Counted from the first letter of the stretch, positions 42,676 to 55,842 are shown. The stretch is DNA of 64,000 bases from Cryptomeria japonica (GCF_030272615.1 NC_081415.1:376727392-376791391), one strand, 5' to 3'. The notes: generated by a model from the letters alone, not told the origin. Program-made: numbers and translations.

Positions 42676-45237
42676 TACCAAAATCCTCTCTACGAGAGAC
42701 ATCTTATGATAAGGCTTGTCAAAACTGATAGAAAATTCTAACAAATTTTCTTTGGCTATGGATGAAGTGTCAATTTCCAAGCCGGAAGAAAAGTTTGTCA
42801 CAGTTTCCTTTCCTTTGTCTACCACAGATGTATCCTTTGAATCCTTTATTTCTTCGCCACTTGGTGCCTTATCATGATCTTGTGCATCCTCAGCAACCTT
42901 ATTGTCTATATCCTTATGCTTCTCAATATTATCCTCTTTATTTTGTATATTATTTGTCGGGGTATCCTCGGCTACAAAATTATACTCACTAGCAAGTACA
43001 ATAGTATTCGGTGGAGTGCTAGCCGGTTGTTAAGTATTTACATTTTGTTCCTTAGTATCTGTCAGTTCCTTATCCCCTAGTAATTGAATATTTTGAGACT
43101 GTACAAAATTGAGGCTCAATTCATATTCCAAACTCAAAAGAATTCTGACCCAAATGTCTATCGTTTCCTTCTAGATATCCTCAAATCTTTCTAACATTAA
43201 ATTGTTTATCCGGTTCTTTGGATTGAATTCTGATGCACCTATTTTATTTATCAAATCTTCTATCTCTTGAGGGGTTATTGATGGACAGAGATTAACCTAT
43301 TATGTCTCTCTTATTTATCGGTCTAGAGTTTGAGCATGTAATTTCCTAGCCTCTATCTTATCATACAATTCCTTAGGCAAAATTTTCTCTAACTCAATCA
43401 ATGCTCTACTTAAAGAATCAAGATATAAAAGAATATCTTCATCGATCTACTTCTTATCCTTCTCATCAAATTCATCAAGGAATGTAGAAATATTGTCTAA
43501 GTTACCATCATTAATAATCTGATCAATTATGTCCTGAGCAGCTGATTTCTTCTTATCGGATATTCTCTTGGCTTCGAGTTTAGACTACTCATCAGACTTA
43601 GGCTTGTGTTTATGTACAATGGTAATCTTGGGTGACTTCCAAGGAGGTTCCTTAGCCAGTTCTTACTTTAGCTTATCCTTCTTCTCCCTGACCATCCTTT
43701 CAAAAAATCCTTTCTTCTTCAGAACTTCCTTGATATCTTCATCTAATTTGGTTTCCTCAGAAGAAACTATCATATATTGCCTAGCTGCCTTTTGTTTCTC
43801 TTTATTGATTCAATTGGTTGAGGATTGGTAGGTTCGCCTGATGGGGCTTTCGATTCCTTGGAAGACTCAGTTGTTACTGGGACCACATTGGGAGTGGCTC
43901 GAGCTACCTTCTTTCCTTCCCTCTCTTCCTTCCTTTTCTGTTTCATTTCTTCTTTCCTCTGAGCTTCAAGGATTTTAACCTTTTTTTCTACTTTAGCCCT
44001 GTCATGTCCTTCACTTATTAGAGTTTCTCCTACAACCTTAGTCATTTTTCTTTTGATTGTCGATGCAACCTATTCTTGGTGAACCTTTAGCCCTTTCTCC
44101 TGGGTTGTGCCCAATTTTCTTGTTTTTCATCAATTGGTGCTTGCAGCAAATGTTGAGCATAAGCATCCAATGTGGCCTCATCCACCTCATAACCCATTGG
44201 CATAATCCAAAATATTCTAGGTTTTACTGCTTTCATCATACATTCATCTTTATTTACCATAAAACATATAGGATCCTTGTATTTCTCTACTATAGATTTA
44301 GGAATTCTAGCTCTATTTTTCATTTCCTCTTGAAAAGTTTTGAAAAATGCCCATAAATTAGCCTTTTTCTACTTATCTCCTTAGCTATCCAAACTTTGGG
44401 CTATCTGAGTGGCTACTGGGAGATCAAAAGACCACCGTATCTTACCAAAACTGGGAACAGATTTCAAAAAGTAGAATGTCAAACAAATAACAAAGGAACC
44501 ATACTAGAAAGTGTTTTTCTTGTCTTGTTTAATTTTTTGAAGGTTGTCATCAGCTCCTTTAGCATTACACTACACAGATCATAATGTGCATCCACCTTTA
44601 CCATTTGATGGGAAATAAGAATATTATTACCGGAGACAGAGTTCAGCTGATTTGACTGGTAAACTTTGTATTCGATGATCATTGTTGTAAATTTGACATC
44701 AACCTCCTTAATATCATCAACCCTCATTGAAGGACCATCGAAGGTGGCACTGGTGAGTTTGCAGAGTTCAGTGTTGGAAATTTTGGACCTAGGTTCGGGC
44801 GAACCTCCAACCTTGTGCAGGCAGGTGATATTCTTGATTACCTCCTCAATGATCTTGTAGGGTTGGTCCAACCAGATAAATTCTCCATGAATGCGGCTGA
44901 GAATGTATCAGACCCATTCTTCCTCATCGAATGTTGGGAAGTCCATAAATTGGGTAAAACCCTTCTTTTACAAATGGGCAAATTATGGCTTCATCTAGTT
45001 GTATGTGATCAGATTCTCAGTGAAAACATAGGATAACTCATAACCTTTGATCTCCTCAATATCAAAGTCAATATATGCCCTAATGTCTTTGGTGTGAAGA
45101 ACACCATGGCAAACGCTCGAGAACGCTCCTAGTGGATCATCCAAAAGGGATTTGAAGGGGTCCTTCTTGATTTCAGGATGGGGGTGGTTATTGATTTCCA
45201 CCACCAAAGGAGTATCAATATTGGATGAAGAAGCCAT
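42676..45237 (-). pseudogene. element D ORF2, N-terminal and middle part
   Basis: From ATG at 45,237 (MASSSNIDTPLVVEINN) the frame holds VCHGVLHTKDIRAYIDFD, then SRIHGEFIWLDQPYKI (around 44,860-44,905), VKFTTMIIEYKVYQSNQ, a frameshift, KYKDPICFMV, AVKPR and PMGYEV. Next is a Lys/Glu-rich block (KILEAQRKEEMKQKRKEERE). The motifs align one to one with E and F ORF2. Together with 26,396-27,148 the ORF is about 3.3 kb, like E (3,372 bp) and F (3,386 bp). Several stops and frameshifts are present. Element E splits it at 42,670. Function unknown. Confidence 0.82.
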
Positions 45238-45565
45238 GACATCAAATAAACATACTAAAACTAGGGTTTCTGCAAACAAAAAATACCTCAAGATACTGTC
45301 AAATGATGAGATTGCTTTCAAGAAAAAATGCTTGCACGAATCGTCTTGAATTCTTGAATCACTTTGAAAATCGCTCTTTTGAATGCTTGATCACTATGAA
45401 GAAAATAAGTTGACTTTTCCTTTTTATCGATATTAACACTAATTTTCCACTGTCATAAATGTTGTCGGGAAAGCTGACCGGGTCGCATAATCTGCAAGTT
45501 TTTTTTGGTAAACACTTGAAATTTCTTGATTACCCATCCAAAATCAAAATTCTCCAACTACATAT

Positions 45566-46698
45566 CTAATCCAGGGTGTTTGTATGACCTTCAATGATTT
45601 TCCTACCCCTAAGGGCTTCCAGTGTAGGACCTGATGGCTCTACCGGTTGTTATGTCGGTTGTGTGTCTGATCTCCTTACCCATCTTTTCTCATGCTAGTT
45701 TCTAATATCTTCTACCTTTTCCTTTCCCTTCTCATCGGCTTTTCCATTAGTTACTGGTGGATTCTTACTCCTGCAATATTTAGCAATATGTCCAATCTTG
45801 TTGCATGCATAACAAATAATGTTGTTCTTCTGAATTTCTTTGTTAAACCCTTGATTTCCTTTTGATATGCATTGGTTAGCCATATGACCAAATCTACTAC
45901 ATGCATGACATCTTACATTTCCAAGACCGATGACAAATGTATTGTTTTGATTATTCCTATTTTTGCACTGACTTGCTATATGACCATATTTATTGCAAAA
46001 AAAGTATGTACCATTGAATTTGTGAGCATTAGGTTGTCTTATCGGTGACTTTTGGTTCCTATTATTGACATGATTCTGCTTCCCACCGAATGATTGATCT
46101 TGTTGTGTAGTACCAGAGCTTTCTCCTTCTTCATAACCAAGACCTCTCTTGTCATTAGCATTTTTTTTGGCTCTTCATTAGTTCATCAAGTTTGGCAGAG
46201 ATAGCTTTGAATTTTTCTCTATACTCATTTGCATTTACTATGTCATCTCTCATGATTATGATCTATCTCTCAAGTTCCTGCTCAATATTTTGGGACTGCA
46301 CCAACTTAAGTCTCAACATGTCATTCTCATGTGTCAGTTTGTTGCATTTATCAAATCTATCCTTCAATGCTTGAGCTAGGTTTTCTTCATTCTTATATCT
46401 GTCTTCAATCTCCTTTCACATTCTCATGGTTAAGGCTTGCATCTCATTCTTCAAGATAGTGTTCTCCTAAGTGAGTTTCTGACATTGATCCTTCATAGAA
46501 TCTTCCTCATCACTATTTTGATTTTACAATTGATCACAGAGTTACTTCCTCTTGGCTTGAACAGTTGAAATCTTTCCTTGCAATGAAACAATGTGTTCTC
46601 TGGCTTGCATTAGTTCATACTTCAATTTACTGTTTTCCATTTGCTCATTATCAAGATCCTCGAGCAAGTTGAAGTTGTTGTTGCAGACCAGTTTCCAT
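45566..46698 (-). pseudogene. element D ORF1: coiled-coil protein with three CCHC knuckles
   Basis: From a Met codon at 46,698 the reverse strand encodes a coiled coil across frames (NEQMENSKLKYELMQAREHI, DRYKNEENLAQALKDRFDKC, KLTHENDMLRLKLVQSQNIE, EYREKFKAISAKLDELMK). A Gly/Gln/Asn linker (GEGESSGTTQQDQSFGGK-like) and three knuckles follow: FFCNKYGHIASQC (first Cys lost), CHACSRFGHMANQC and CYACNKIGHIAKYC. A basic tail closes it near 45,566. It is preceded by the leader AAGTTTAACCACTTGAGGAA. This is the gag-position protein, presumed to bind RNA. Stops and shifts make it a pseudogene. Element G is inserted just upstream, between PBS and leader. Confidence 0.8.
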
Positions 46699-46742
46699 TG
46701 ATTCCAAGTTCTGGATCTTCCTCAAGTGGTTAAACTTCTTCT

Positions 46743-47160
46743 TGTTAGGGTTTCAAGCAGATCCGAAGCAAATATGAACTAACAATTATATGCAGATTTA
46801 AATACAAAAGATAAAGAAATAAAATAGGACACAGATAACACAGAGATTTAACGTGCTTCACCCAGAATGGGTTACGTCCACCATACACGACCGTCCAATC
46901 TTTCTTATTATCCAACAAAAATAGTACATCAACCTTACAATGCCTTAAACATCCCAGCCACTTATAACATGTGTTTTTATGGCAACAAACAAAGTTGGCC
47001 TTTTTAGGGTTTTATTACAATGTCGGTTTTCATCAACAAAAAATGGCAAAAAAAAATTTCTCGGGGGCTACCGCCCCCGGGGCCCAGCCCGGCCTCGAAC
47101 CCCAGCGAGGATACGTGCTGAGTGTACAGTACTTTGCTGATCAGTCGCCACATTTCAACA
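46743..47160 (-). mobile_element. element G 3' LTR (left copy)
   Basis: 418 bp. The adjoining ATCTCCCACTTGGAG at 47,161 reads CTCCAAGTGGGAGAT on the element strand, a good polypurine tract. A GC-rich patch (CCGCCCCCGGGGCCCAGC) near 47,070 differs from the right copy by a short indel. Confidence 0.94.
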
Positions 47161-47296
47161 ATCTCCCACTTGGAGACTGATCAGGCTCCACATCGAAAAA
47201 TCTCCCACTTGGAGAGTGATACTACACGACACCACTGTACATGCAACATCCGCTGGATAAAACACTAGGACTTGACTGGTATAAATTCCACAATTA

Positions 47297-48715
47297 TCAA
47301 TCAAGAAAACCAATAGAAACTGATGAAGAAATCAGCTTCTCTTGTGGAACTGCCTTCATGAACATATCGGCAGGATTCTCACTTGTGTGAATCTTCTCAA
47401 GCCGTAACTGACCCTCCTCCAAAACAGTCTGGATGAAGTGGTACCTGAGCTGAATGTGCTTTGTCCTCGAATGAAAAGCAGAGTTCTTCACAAGATGAAT
47501 GGCACTCTGGCTATCAGTATACAATGGGCGATCCTCCTATGTCTGACCCAATTTCTCCAAAAAACATTGTAACCAAATCATCTCCTTGCTGGCTTCTATA
47601 GCAGCAACATACTCAGCTTCAGTGGTTGAAAGTGCAACAACCTTTTGCAGCCTAGAAACCCAACTGACTGTAGTTCCCCCTATAGTAAAAACATACCCTA
47701 TAGTACTCCTCCGTGAATCAATATCACCCGCCAGATCAGAGTTAACAAATCCACTCAGAGCAGCATTAGATCCTTTGAAACATAATGCCTTCGTAGTAGT
47801 TCCTTTCAAATATTGAAGAATCCATTTCACAGCATTCCAGTGTTCCATACCCGGATTACTCATAAACCTGCTCACAACTCCCACTGCATGTGCAATATCT
47901 GGCCTTATGCATACCATTGCATACATCAGACTGCCAACAGCTGATGAATACGGGATGTTAGACATTTTATTAACCTCTTCCTGTGCCTTTGGGCACATCT
48001 CCTTAGTCAATTTGAAATGACTAGCCAAAGGTGTACTAACTGCTTTTGCATCCTGCATGTTAAATCTTTTCAACGCCTTCTTTATATACTCACTTTGGGA
48101 CAAATTCAAGGTTCTATTTTTCCTGTCCCATATAATCCTCATACTGAGAATTTGCTTAGCTGCACCAAAATCCTTCATAGCAAATGATCTGGCTAATTTC
48201 TGTTTAAGATCATTTATATGTTGCATGTTAGACCCAGCAACAAGCATGTCATCAACATCAAGCAACAGGATAATATAACTACCATTATCAAATCTCTTAA
48301 AATATACACAATGATCAGAATGACATCTATGATAACCGTGTTCAGCCATGAAACTATCAAATTTTAAATACCATTGTTGGGGTGCTTGCTTTAGGCCATA
48401 CAGACTTTTCTTCAACCTGCACACCAAGTTCTCCTTACCTTTGACCTCATATCCCTGTAGTTGCAACATGTAAATTTCCTCCTCCAAATCTCCATGGAGA
48501 AAAGTTGTTTTGACATCTAATTGTTCAAGATGTAAATCATCTGCAGCCACAAGGCTAAGTACAGTTCTAATTGAAGTCATTTTTACAACTGGAGAAAATA
48601 TTTCATCATAATCTATACCCTTTTTCTGTGCAAAACCTTTTACCTCAAGTTTGGAATTATATCTTTTCTGACCTCCTTCCTCCTCCTTCAGCCGATAAAC
48701 CCATTTGTTAGGCAA
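47297..48715 (-). pseudogene. element G reverse transcriptase and RNase H
   Basis: From LPNKWVYRLKEE the copia RT motifs follow: FAQKKGIDYDEIFSPVVKMT, LEQLDVKTTFLHGDLEEEIY, CRLKKSLYGLKQAPQQWYLK, the catalytic LLLDVDDMLVAG box (DVDD in place of YVDD), and IPYSSAVGSLMYAMVCIRPD. RNase H follows: GFVNSDLAGDIDSRRSTIGY, TEAEYVAAIEASKEMIWLQC, then an in-frame TAG and YTDSQSAIHLVKNSAFHSRT, KHIQLRYHFIQ, ENPADMFMKAVP. The frame is open for 392 codons and again for 75, separated only by that TAG. A one-base shift near 48,715 separates it from the integrase tail. Very close to functional in sequence, but not intact. Confidence 0.95.
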
Positions 48716-49238
48716 GGCTCATTTTTTCTGCAGGTAAAGGGACTAAGTCCCAAGTCTTATTTTTCATCAAGGAGTCCATCTCCTCTTTCATGCCTAGCTC
48801 CCACTGTTGTTTGGCATCTACCTGCATTGCTTCTTCATATTCTTCTGGTTCACTAGAATCCGTTAATAAAATAGAATACAAAGAAGGAGAAAATCTTTCA
48901 AGGGGTCTACTTGTCCTCGTAGAATGTCTAACACTTGCAAGATTTTGTGGGACAATCTGTTGTTGTTGAGCATCAGGTACCTGTGGCATTTCATTTTCAG
49001 GAATCTCATCCAACACCACATATTCTTGTTTGTCCTCTTCATGCTTATTTTCCTGCATCTGTTCTTTAGACATAACCTTCTCATTGAATATAACATCTCT
49101 ACTTCTAATTATTTTCTTATTTTCAAAATCTCATAACCGATAGCCATATTCATCTATCCCATATCCAATGAAGGTACATTTCTGAGATTTAGCATCAAGC
49201 TTGGTTCTATTTTCTTTATCAACATGGACAAAAACTTC
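48716..49238 (-). pseudogene. element G integrase C-terminal region
   Basis: Continues the integrase across H: CEVFVHVDKENRTKLDAKSQ, KCTFIGYGIDEYGYRL, a stop, RSRDVIFNEK, then a variable acidic/Gln-rich linker (DAQQQQIVPQNLA, ERFSPSLYSILLTDSSEPEE) and MKEEMDSLMKNKTWDLVPLP, the entry to RT. FIGYG and RDVIFNE are standard. Subtracting H with one GCAAC copy (7,877 bp) keeps this in register with the integrase frame at 57,080-57,313. Confidence 0.9.
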
Positions 49239-49243
49239 GCAAC

Positions 49244-50494
49244 TGTAAAGCAGAAAATCGCGGTCGAACCCTAGTTGTTCTCCCCTCTTCCGACTCTGAG
49301 GAGAGAGAAGGGAGGTTCGCTAGGATTCGATGGGTTTTCACTTAGGGGGAAGACTTTACATTCAAAAGAGGGGTTGAAACTCATAAGATTCAATCCCACA
49401 CAATGTAAGATTGGATGCTAAATGAATTTCAAGGGTTAGGAAAGCAAGGCTACCCTCTTTTGTAAAGAATGTTGTTAAGGAAATTAAGCCAAGAATACAT
49501 AGAAAGTCATAAAGATTCGCTTATAAACTGAGTTTAGGTTATAGGATGAAGCTGCGGACCTGGAATTAGCAGTAAAATGTCGATACGGTGCTATCCTGCA
49601 AATTTGAGCAAAAGTTGTCGGGACGATGGCGCCCGGCGCCACGGTCCTCTGAAAAATCCGTCAAACGAAGGGGGATCGGTTCGTCTCTACACAAGGATTC
49701 CAGATCTTCAATCTCAGCCGCGTACCTGCAACCTACACACAGAAAAGCGAAGATGATGGGGGGTTAGGGATTAGGGGTTTGCCTTTAGGTCAAACCCCAG
49801 TTTTGGAATTAACCAAGAAATGAGCAAGTGCTGTAAATGTAAATGACTATAATGTAAAACAAGTACTAATACCTTGTTCTAAGGATGTTTGTATCCTTAT
49901 GTGCCAAAGTTTAGATGTTGTATGTTGTAGTATGTAGCATGTAATAAGGGATCTCCTCTTCAATGGTTGAATCCTTGTCTTGAATGCAACACTTAGCCTT
50001 GAATGGAGACTTAGAAGGAATGCTTGAATGCTTGAATGCTTGAATGCTTGAGTATAGTTTCCACGCCTTTCCCATCATATCGAATGAGAGAGGAAAATGT
50101 AGTTTATATACTTGTCATTTAGGGCTAATAGACTGATTTTCCCGACCTTAGGCCGACCAGGGAAGTATATTTCCAAATTGCAATCAAAAAGACCCGATAT
50201 CACTTAGGAAACCGGGCCCAAAATAGGACCCAGGGACCAGGGCGCTGGGCGCCATGGTCCTGGAGGACCAGGGCACTGGGCGCCCTGGTCCTGAGGGACC
50301 AGGGCGCTGGGCGCTCTGGTCCCACCTCCGGGACAGCGGGGTGCAAGGAGGTTCAGGCCAATGGTGCTTGAAAAATGCAGTTTTTGGTGTCGTGAGCAAG
50401 TTTTGGGGTCTCCATTCAGGTTGCGTGTTGCGTCGCCATCGTGAAGACCAAAATGCAGTCGAAATTGCAAGTGTCGCAATTTTAGGACGCTACA
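49244..50494 (-). mobile_element. element H 3' LTR (left copy)
   Basis: 1,251 bp. Contains four tandem GAATGCTT-type decamers near 50,020-50,050 and a GC-rich palindromic block at 50,230-50,330. The polypurine tract (read TAAAGTGGGGGCTAAA) adjoins at 50,495-50,510. Confidence 0.95.
50225..50330. repeat. GC-rich palindromic triplet repeat in H LTR
   Basis: Three tandem variants of a ~33-bp unit, GGGACCAGGGCGCTGGGCGC then CATGGTCCTGGA. Each is nearly self-complementary through GGACCAGGGC and GCCCTGGTCC. The same block is at 56,857-56,945 in the other LTR. It would form strong hairpins in RNA or DNA. The short frames on both strands across it are translations of the repeat. Confidence 0.9.
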
Positions 50495-51237
50495 TTTAGC
50501 CCCCACTTTAGCGGGAGTATGTATGCTCATACTTCCGGTAAAGTACAAGGAAACAACATTGAAAGACTTTCACCACGTCAAGGAGGCAAGATACACCAAG
50601 CCCCCAGTGGACTAAGGATCTTACGACTTCGATTGACAAATTAAAAGGGAAGATCACGAGGGAGAACCATGACTGTCAGTAGTAAGGTTCCCTCACTATG
50701 AGTCATGTAAGAGAAATACCGAAAATTTTCAAGGCAAAGCTAAGTTTGCCAAGAAATTTTCAAGTATCGTGAAGGGATAGTCAGGGTGTATGCCCCCCTA
50801 CGTTAAAGCGATCGCATGCGCCTCAACGGGGGTGATTGTTTTAACGTAGTGATACACATAAGAAATGAGAAAGGAAAGGAGCACGTTATCGCAAAGATTT
50901 AGCCCCCAAGTGTGAGATAAACCCAAGGATAATAGACACAAAACACAAAACACGAGGTGACTTCGCTTTCCTCGGGGTCAGTATGCTGTATGATAAGTCA
51001 TGTACATATATCATATGTATGTATGCATAATTGTTCTTCATTCCCCAATCAAGGAAGGTCACCTAGAAGAAGGGAACACATGTGTCTTTTGAGTCAACAT
51101 GAGAGAGACCAAAGAGATCTCAATGCTTTGCATCGTCCTCAAGTAGACAACACTAAGGATGACAAATAGAAGAATGAGAATAACATATAGAAGAAGTAAC
51201 AAAAGGGAGGGGGAGAGAATCTGCCATGCTAATGTAA
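50495..51237 (-). other. element H 3' untranslated region
   Basis: 743 bp between the coding frame and the polypurine tract, no motif beyond the PPT. It lies where pol would be expected in an autonomous relative, but nothing of RT or integrase is left. Confidence 0.75.
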
Positions 51238-54200
51238 CTAGTCTAGCACGTCATCTACCCCCCGATCTTGCTGATCAATGTTTCGGGAAGGCAGGGAACA
51301 CGCTAGAGGAGGAACATCCAACACAGCAGATGGAGCTATCACAAGATCCAAACAAGGGCTATGTTCATGTTCCGAGCCACATTGTTCTTGTCTAGGAGCT
51401 AGGATAAGTGCTTTTGAAAATTCATTAGATAAATGGTTGTCAACATCAACAAGTTCATATTCACTATTAGAAGCAAGAGGAGTAACATTTTCATCATGCA
51501 TAACATTTTCATCTATATCATCATCAAGATTTATAAAAATAGGATCTTTAACTCGCACAGGATCAAGACCATCATGTATCTTGTGTTTAGGAGATTTAGG
51601 CTCAATATCCGGCTGAGGAGAAAATGGAATAATGCTTGTTGAAGGTGTCTTTGGAGATTGTAAAGTTTGAGAAGCAGCTGCTTGAGCCCTAAGACGACGT
51701 TTTCGTCGGCGTTCGCGTGCAGAACGATTACGTCTAGTCTTAGTAGGAAGTGTAGAAGATAGAGGAGGAGGAATGTTCTCATCCTTATCACTTGGGTGTT
51801 TAGGTTGTGGTCTCTTAGGCTGGATAATAGGAGAAGAAGAAGGTCTCTTTTCTCTATAAAAGGCAGGAGGAGGAACTATTCCATATAAAGGAGGAATTTT
51901 TGGTTTAGGGAGAAGACCAAGTCCATCATGATGAGGAGGTATAGGTCTACTCTTAGAAGGTTTATTAGGCATAGACATAGTCACATCCATGGGGATGGGT
52001 TGGGAATCTTCTTGGGGAAAGACATTAGTTTTATCTTTCAAAGGAAGAATTTCCTTCTCAAGAATGATAGGAATGTCAAGTTTAGGTGTTCTAGGTTCAC
52101 TTAGAGATAGAATCATATCTGTTTTCCACTTTTGATAAGATTTAAAAAGATGATCACTTCACGAAGGAAGAGATTGGAATTGTTTAGGCCAAAAGTAATC
52201 AATAGGAACACTAGAGGTTCTTTCAGCTGGTTTAAAGAGACTATGATTGACAGTAACAACTTCACCATTATGGGGAAATTTCAAACACTTATGTATAGGA
52301 GAAGCAATAGCCTTCATGGAAGATAGCCAAGGATAGCCAAGCTTCACACGAAATTGTTCGAAAGAAGGAATAATAGCAAAGTTCACATCAAGAGATTTAT
52401 TATGGACTTCAATAGGCAATGTAATAGAACCAATTGCAGGAGAAGAAAATGCATCAAATAGTTTCACAATCACATCTGTTTTGTCATAGATCACTTGATT
52501 CAATTGCAAAGTAAAAAGAAATTCTTCAGTAATAACATTAACCATGCACAAAGGATCAATAAGCACTCCACGGCAAGGTGTATTTTTGACTTTTGCAACT
52601 ATGTATAAAGGACCATCAGGTGCTCTAATGGTTTCACTAGAATCAAATGTGATGGAAGGTTCTTTAGGGATTTCTTGCTGCTCTACAAAGTTAATCACAT
52701 TCGGAGCCATAGACACAAGACCATCAGATGAGAAAGAGGAATCATTAGCCTCAATCGCATTAGAGGTATGAGAGGTATGAGAAGGTAATGGATCAGTGAA
52801 AATCTGAAGATTTTGGTTAGGAGGAGCTACAGATGTGTTGCCTTTATCATTCACTCCAGAAATAGAAATAGTATTATTATCAATCAAATCCTGAATTTTA
52901 CCCTTTAAAGAAAAACATTTTTCAGTATCATGACCAGGCTGACGATGAAAATGACAAAAAGATTTGTGATCAAAATAAGGTGAAGTAATCTTTGCAGGAT
53001 CAATTTGTCGAACAGGAGGAAGAGTAAGCACATTTTGTCCCAATAACTTATTCATAATATCATGCAATGATTCATTCAAAGGAGTATACTTTCTTTCTTT
53101 CCTGAAAAATTTAGAAATAGGAGGCACACCTGATGCTGCATTCACATTGTTGTTGATGATGTTTTCATTGAATTTGATGGAATCTCTGTTCGGTTTAAAC
53201 TTCCCAAATGGTTGTTGACTGCTATCACCCTTATCACTCGGAGCCATAGGATGTGATTGTTCCATTTGACTCACAGTCAGTTGATAATAGTGAAGAGTGG
53301 CACACAACTGTTGGAAAGAAGTAAACTCAGAAAACAGAAGTTTGTCTCGAATATCTTTTTGCAAATTAGAAATAAAGATTCTTTGAATATCATTATCAAG
53401 CACTGGAAAAGAAATTTGAGCATACAAATGCTTATATCTACCAATGAAATCAGTCACTTTTTCTTTAACACCTTGTTTACAATGCATTAAATCAATCAAA
53501 GTAACTTTAGGACTTATATTGTTTTGAAATTGTTGAATGAAAGCATTTGCAAGTTGTTCAAAAGAAGTAATAGAATAGGAAGGCAACGAGCAATACCATT
53601 GTAGGGCTTTGTCTCTTAATGTTCTGGTAAATAGTTTTGCAAGCAACCTTTGGTCATAAGCAAAATCAGTACATATTGTTTGAAAAGTCTTAACATGTGT
53701 TAGAGGATCTCCTTTACCCTTATAGAGCTCCAAATGCGGGATTTCAACATGTTTAGGAGGAATAGCTCGAACAATATCAAGAGAAAGTGGGCTCGCAACA
53801 TCAAATGTGGGCACACTAAACTTAAATTGATTCATAGAGGCAATTTGTTGTTGTAAAGAAGAGACAGTTTGTGCAAGATTATTAATGGTAGCTTCAGTCG
53901 AAGAATTCATATTAGGTGTGTTAGATTGAGATGGAGGTGTTATGTTATTGAAAGAGGGCAAAGAGTAAGGTGGTGGGACCCTATGATAGTCAACCATAGG
54001 GGATGATTGGATAGGAGGAACACTATAAGGAGGAATGGAATGGTTAAATGAATTGCCCCCTTGCATCATGTTCATTTGTGAAGATGTAATAGGAACACTC
54101 ATTGAAGGAATGTACGAAGAAGTTGGATTGAATGAAGGAAGAGGATTAATTGAAGAAGGAGGATTGCCCCCATGACTAGTGATCACAGGAGGAATGTCTT

Positions 54201-54690
54201 GTATAGAGGTAGCCATTATGTTTGATGTAAAGGTAGGTATACTAGCAATAGGAGTGGTCAAAGGAATAGAATGATTGACTTGTGTAGGAGGTTATGTATA
54301 ACCTAAAGATTCAGCACAACTCTTCATAGGCATCACGTTCGAATTCACAATGTGTGAAATACGACGCAAAATATCAATTCCATTCTTATCACTTTGAAGC
54401 ATGCGTTTTAGACCCTCAATTAAAGGAAGAGCTTGACTATCGGGATACTCATGAGACATCCATTGGTGAAAATCGTCAAATTGGTTATCCAATTTGGAAA
54501 GTTGTTCAACGGAAATTTCATGGGGAGCTTCTTCATCATTAGGAGGATTAGAGGAATTACCCATGTCCTCGTTAAAAACGCTACTCAAATTAGGTTCCAT
54601 CTCCTCGGTAGTTAAACCTCGGACAGACTTAATTCTACGGCTTCGTCTAACGGGAATAGTGTAAGTAGGGCTTATTGTTGTAAAACTCAT
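51238..54690 (-). pseudogene. element H gag-protease polyprotein frame
   Basis: One reverse frame runs from ATG 54,690 to 51,238 (~1,150 codons), broken only by TAA at 54,289-54,291 and TGA at 52,156-52,158. The N-terminus has VRRSRRIKSVRGLT; a Pro/Ser-rich region follows. The capsid domain is clear: KHVEIPHLELYKGKGDPLTH, LRDKALQWYCSLPSYSITSF, FGRYKHLY-type and SPKVTLIDLMHCKQGVKEKV. Next are FCHFHRQPGHDTEKCFSLKG (zinc-finger-like) and a protease-like region (GPLYIVAKVKNTPCRGVLID, VKLGYPWLSSMKAIASPIHK). The protease active site reads LIDPLC, lacking the D-S/T-G triplet. After the TGA comes a Pro-rich, Arg-rich tail (GLGLLPKPKIPPLYGIVPPP, RERRRKRRLRAQAAA). The capsid call is firm; the tail is of unknown function. 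Confidence 0.88.
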
Positions 54691-55842
54691 GTACTAGAGA
54701 GAGAGAAAAGATTTTGATCTTAGAGGTAGCAATTTTCAGTAAAACCAGCCAATCTTCCAGATTTAAGCTGTTAAATGCAATCACGACAGTCTCCTGAAAT
54801 TTCGGAAAAAATGTTCGGGATCGTGGCGCTCGGAGTGCAACACGGTCCTTGCAACTTTTTTCGAAATTTGCAGGGATGAAAGGTATGATGATTTTAGAGC
54901 TAATCTGAAAAAATTGAGTGATTTTACGATCTGTAGGTAGGCCAAATTAAAGTTGCAATCTCAAAATTGAACCCTATCAAGATTGTCGAAAAATGCAAAA
55001 TTTTGAATTTTGAAAAAGAGAGGAAAACTGAAATTTTGAATTTTATGATTTTAGAGGGAATGTCAAAAGCAGTGCAAGTTTTGAAATTTAAAAATTGATT
55101 CAATTTCACGCAAAATTCAATTTTGAAAGCGGAAATCAAGGTTGTTGTAATTAAGCACTTAATTTCGAAAGTCACAAATTGCAAGGATTTGAATAAAGCA
55201 CTGAAATTTCGAATGAATGCAAACACACTTTTCAGATTTAGGACAGTAAGAACACAATTTTGACACAAAATTTTAATTTTGACAATTTTTGAATGATTAG
55301 GAGCCTTAGACCAAGCAATCGCAAGACCAACTTTGACTGTAATTTTGAAAGTGTTATAATTGACAAAATCAGCCAAAATTTTGGATTTTAGCAGGAAAAT
55401 ACAGTAAGATCTCGCTCCCGAAATTTCGGAAAAAATGTCGAGGACGATGGCGCTCGGAGTGCAACACGGTCCTCGCAACTTTTTTCCAAATTTTCAGGGA
55501 TGAAGGATATTGTGATTTTATTGCGGAATCTAAAGTTACAGCTGATTTGGAGATGTTTTGATCAGTGAAATTGTCGGACAAAGGTTGAATCAAGAGGGTT
55601 TCAAAAATTAGGGTTTTGACTTTTAACCACTTAATTTTCAAAATTAAAGTACAGACATGAATTGATAATTTGTAATAGAAAAGCAGATCTGAAGCAAGCA
55701 TTAATAATTAAACATTTCGCAAGTTCAATGTTCAAAAAGAAAATTTAGGGTTTTTATGCAATCACCTCTAAAATTTTGCAAAAGATCAAACATGGAGATG
55801 TAATCAACTTTTCAGATCTAAGCATGAAAAATCAGAAAGGAT
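54691..55842 (-). other. element H 5' leader with an internal duplicated segment
   Basis: About 1.15 kb between PBS and the gag start. It contains two copies of an ~85-bp segment (about 54,795-54,885 and 55,418-55,503) centred on GGCGCTCGGAGTGCAACACG. Short reverse frames here (54,924-55,478, 55,369-55,701) are Phe/Lys/Ile-rich AT-skewed text without motifs. Confidence 0.75.

Noticed and set aside
50204..50548. Gly/Pro-rich frames on both strands in the H LTR
   Set aside because: Produced by the GC-rich palindromic repeat; repeated identically in the other LTR and without gene context.
54924..55701. Reverse-strand 184- and 110-codon frames in the H leader
   Set aside because: AT-skewed Phe/Ile/Lys text without motifs, overlapping the duplicated non-coding leader segment.
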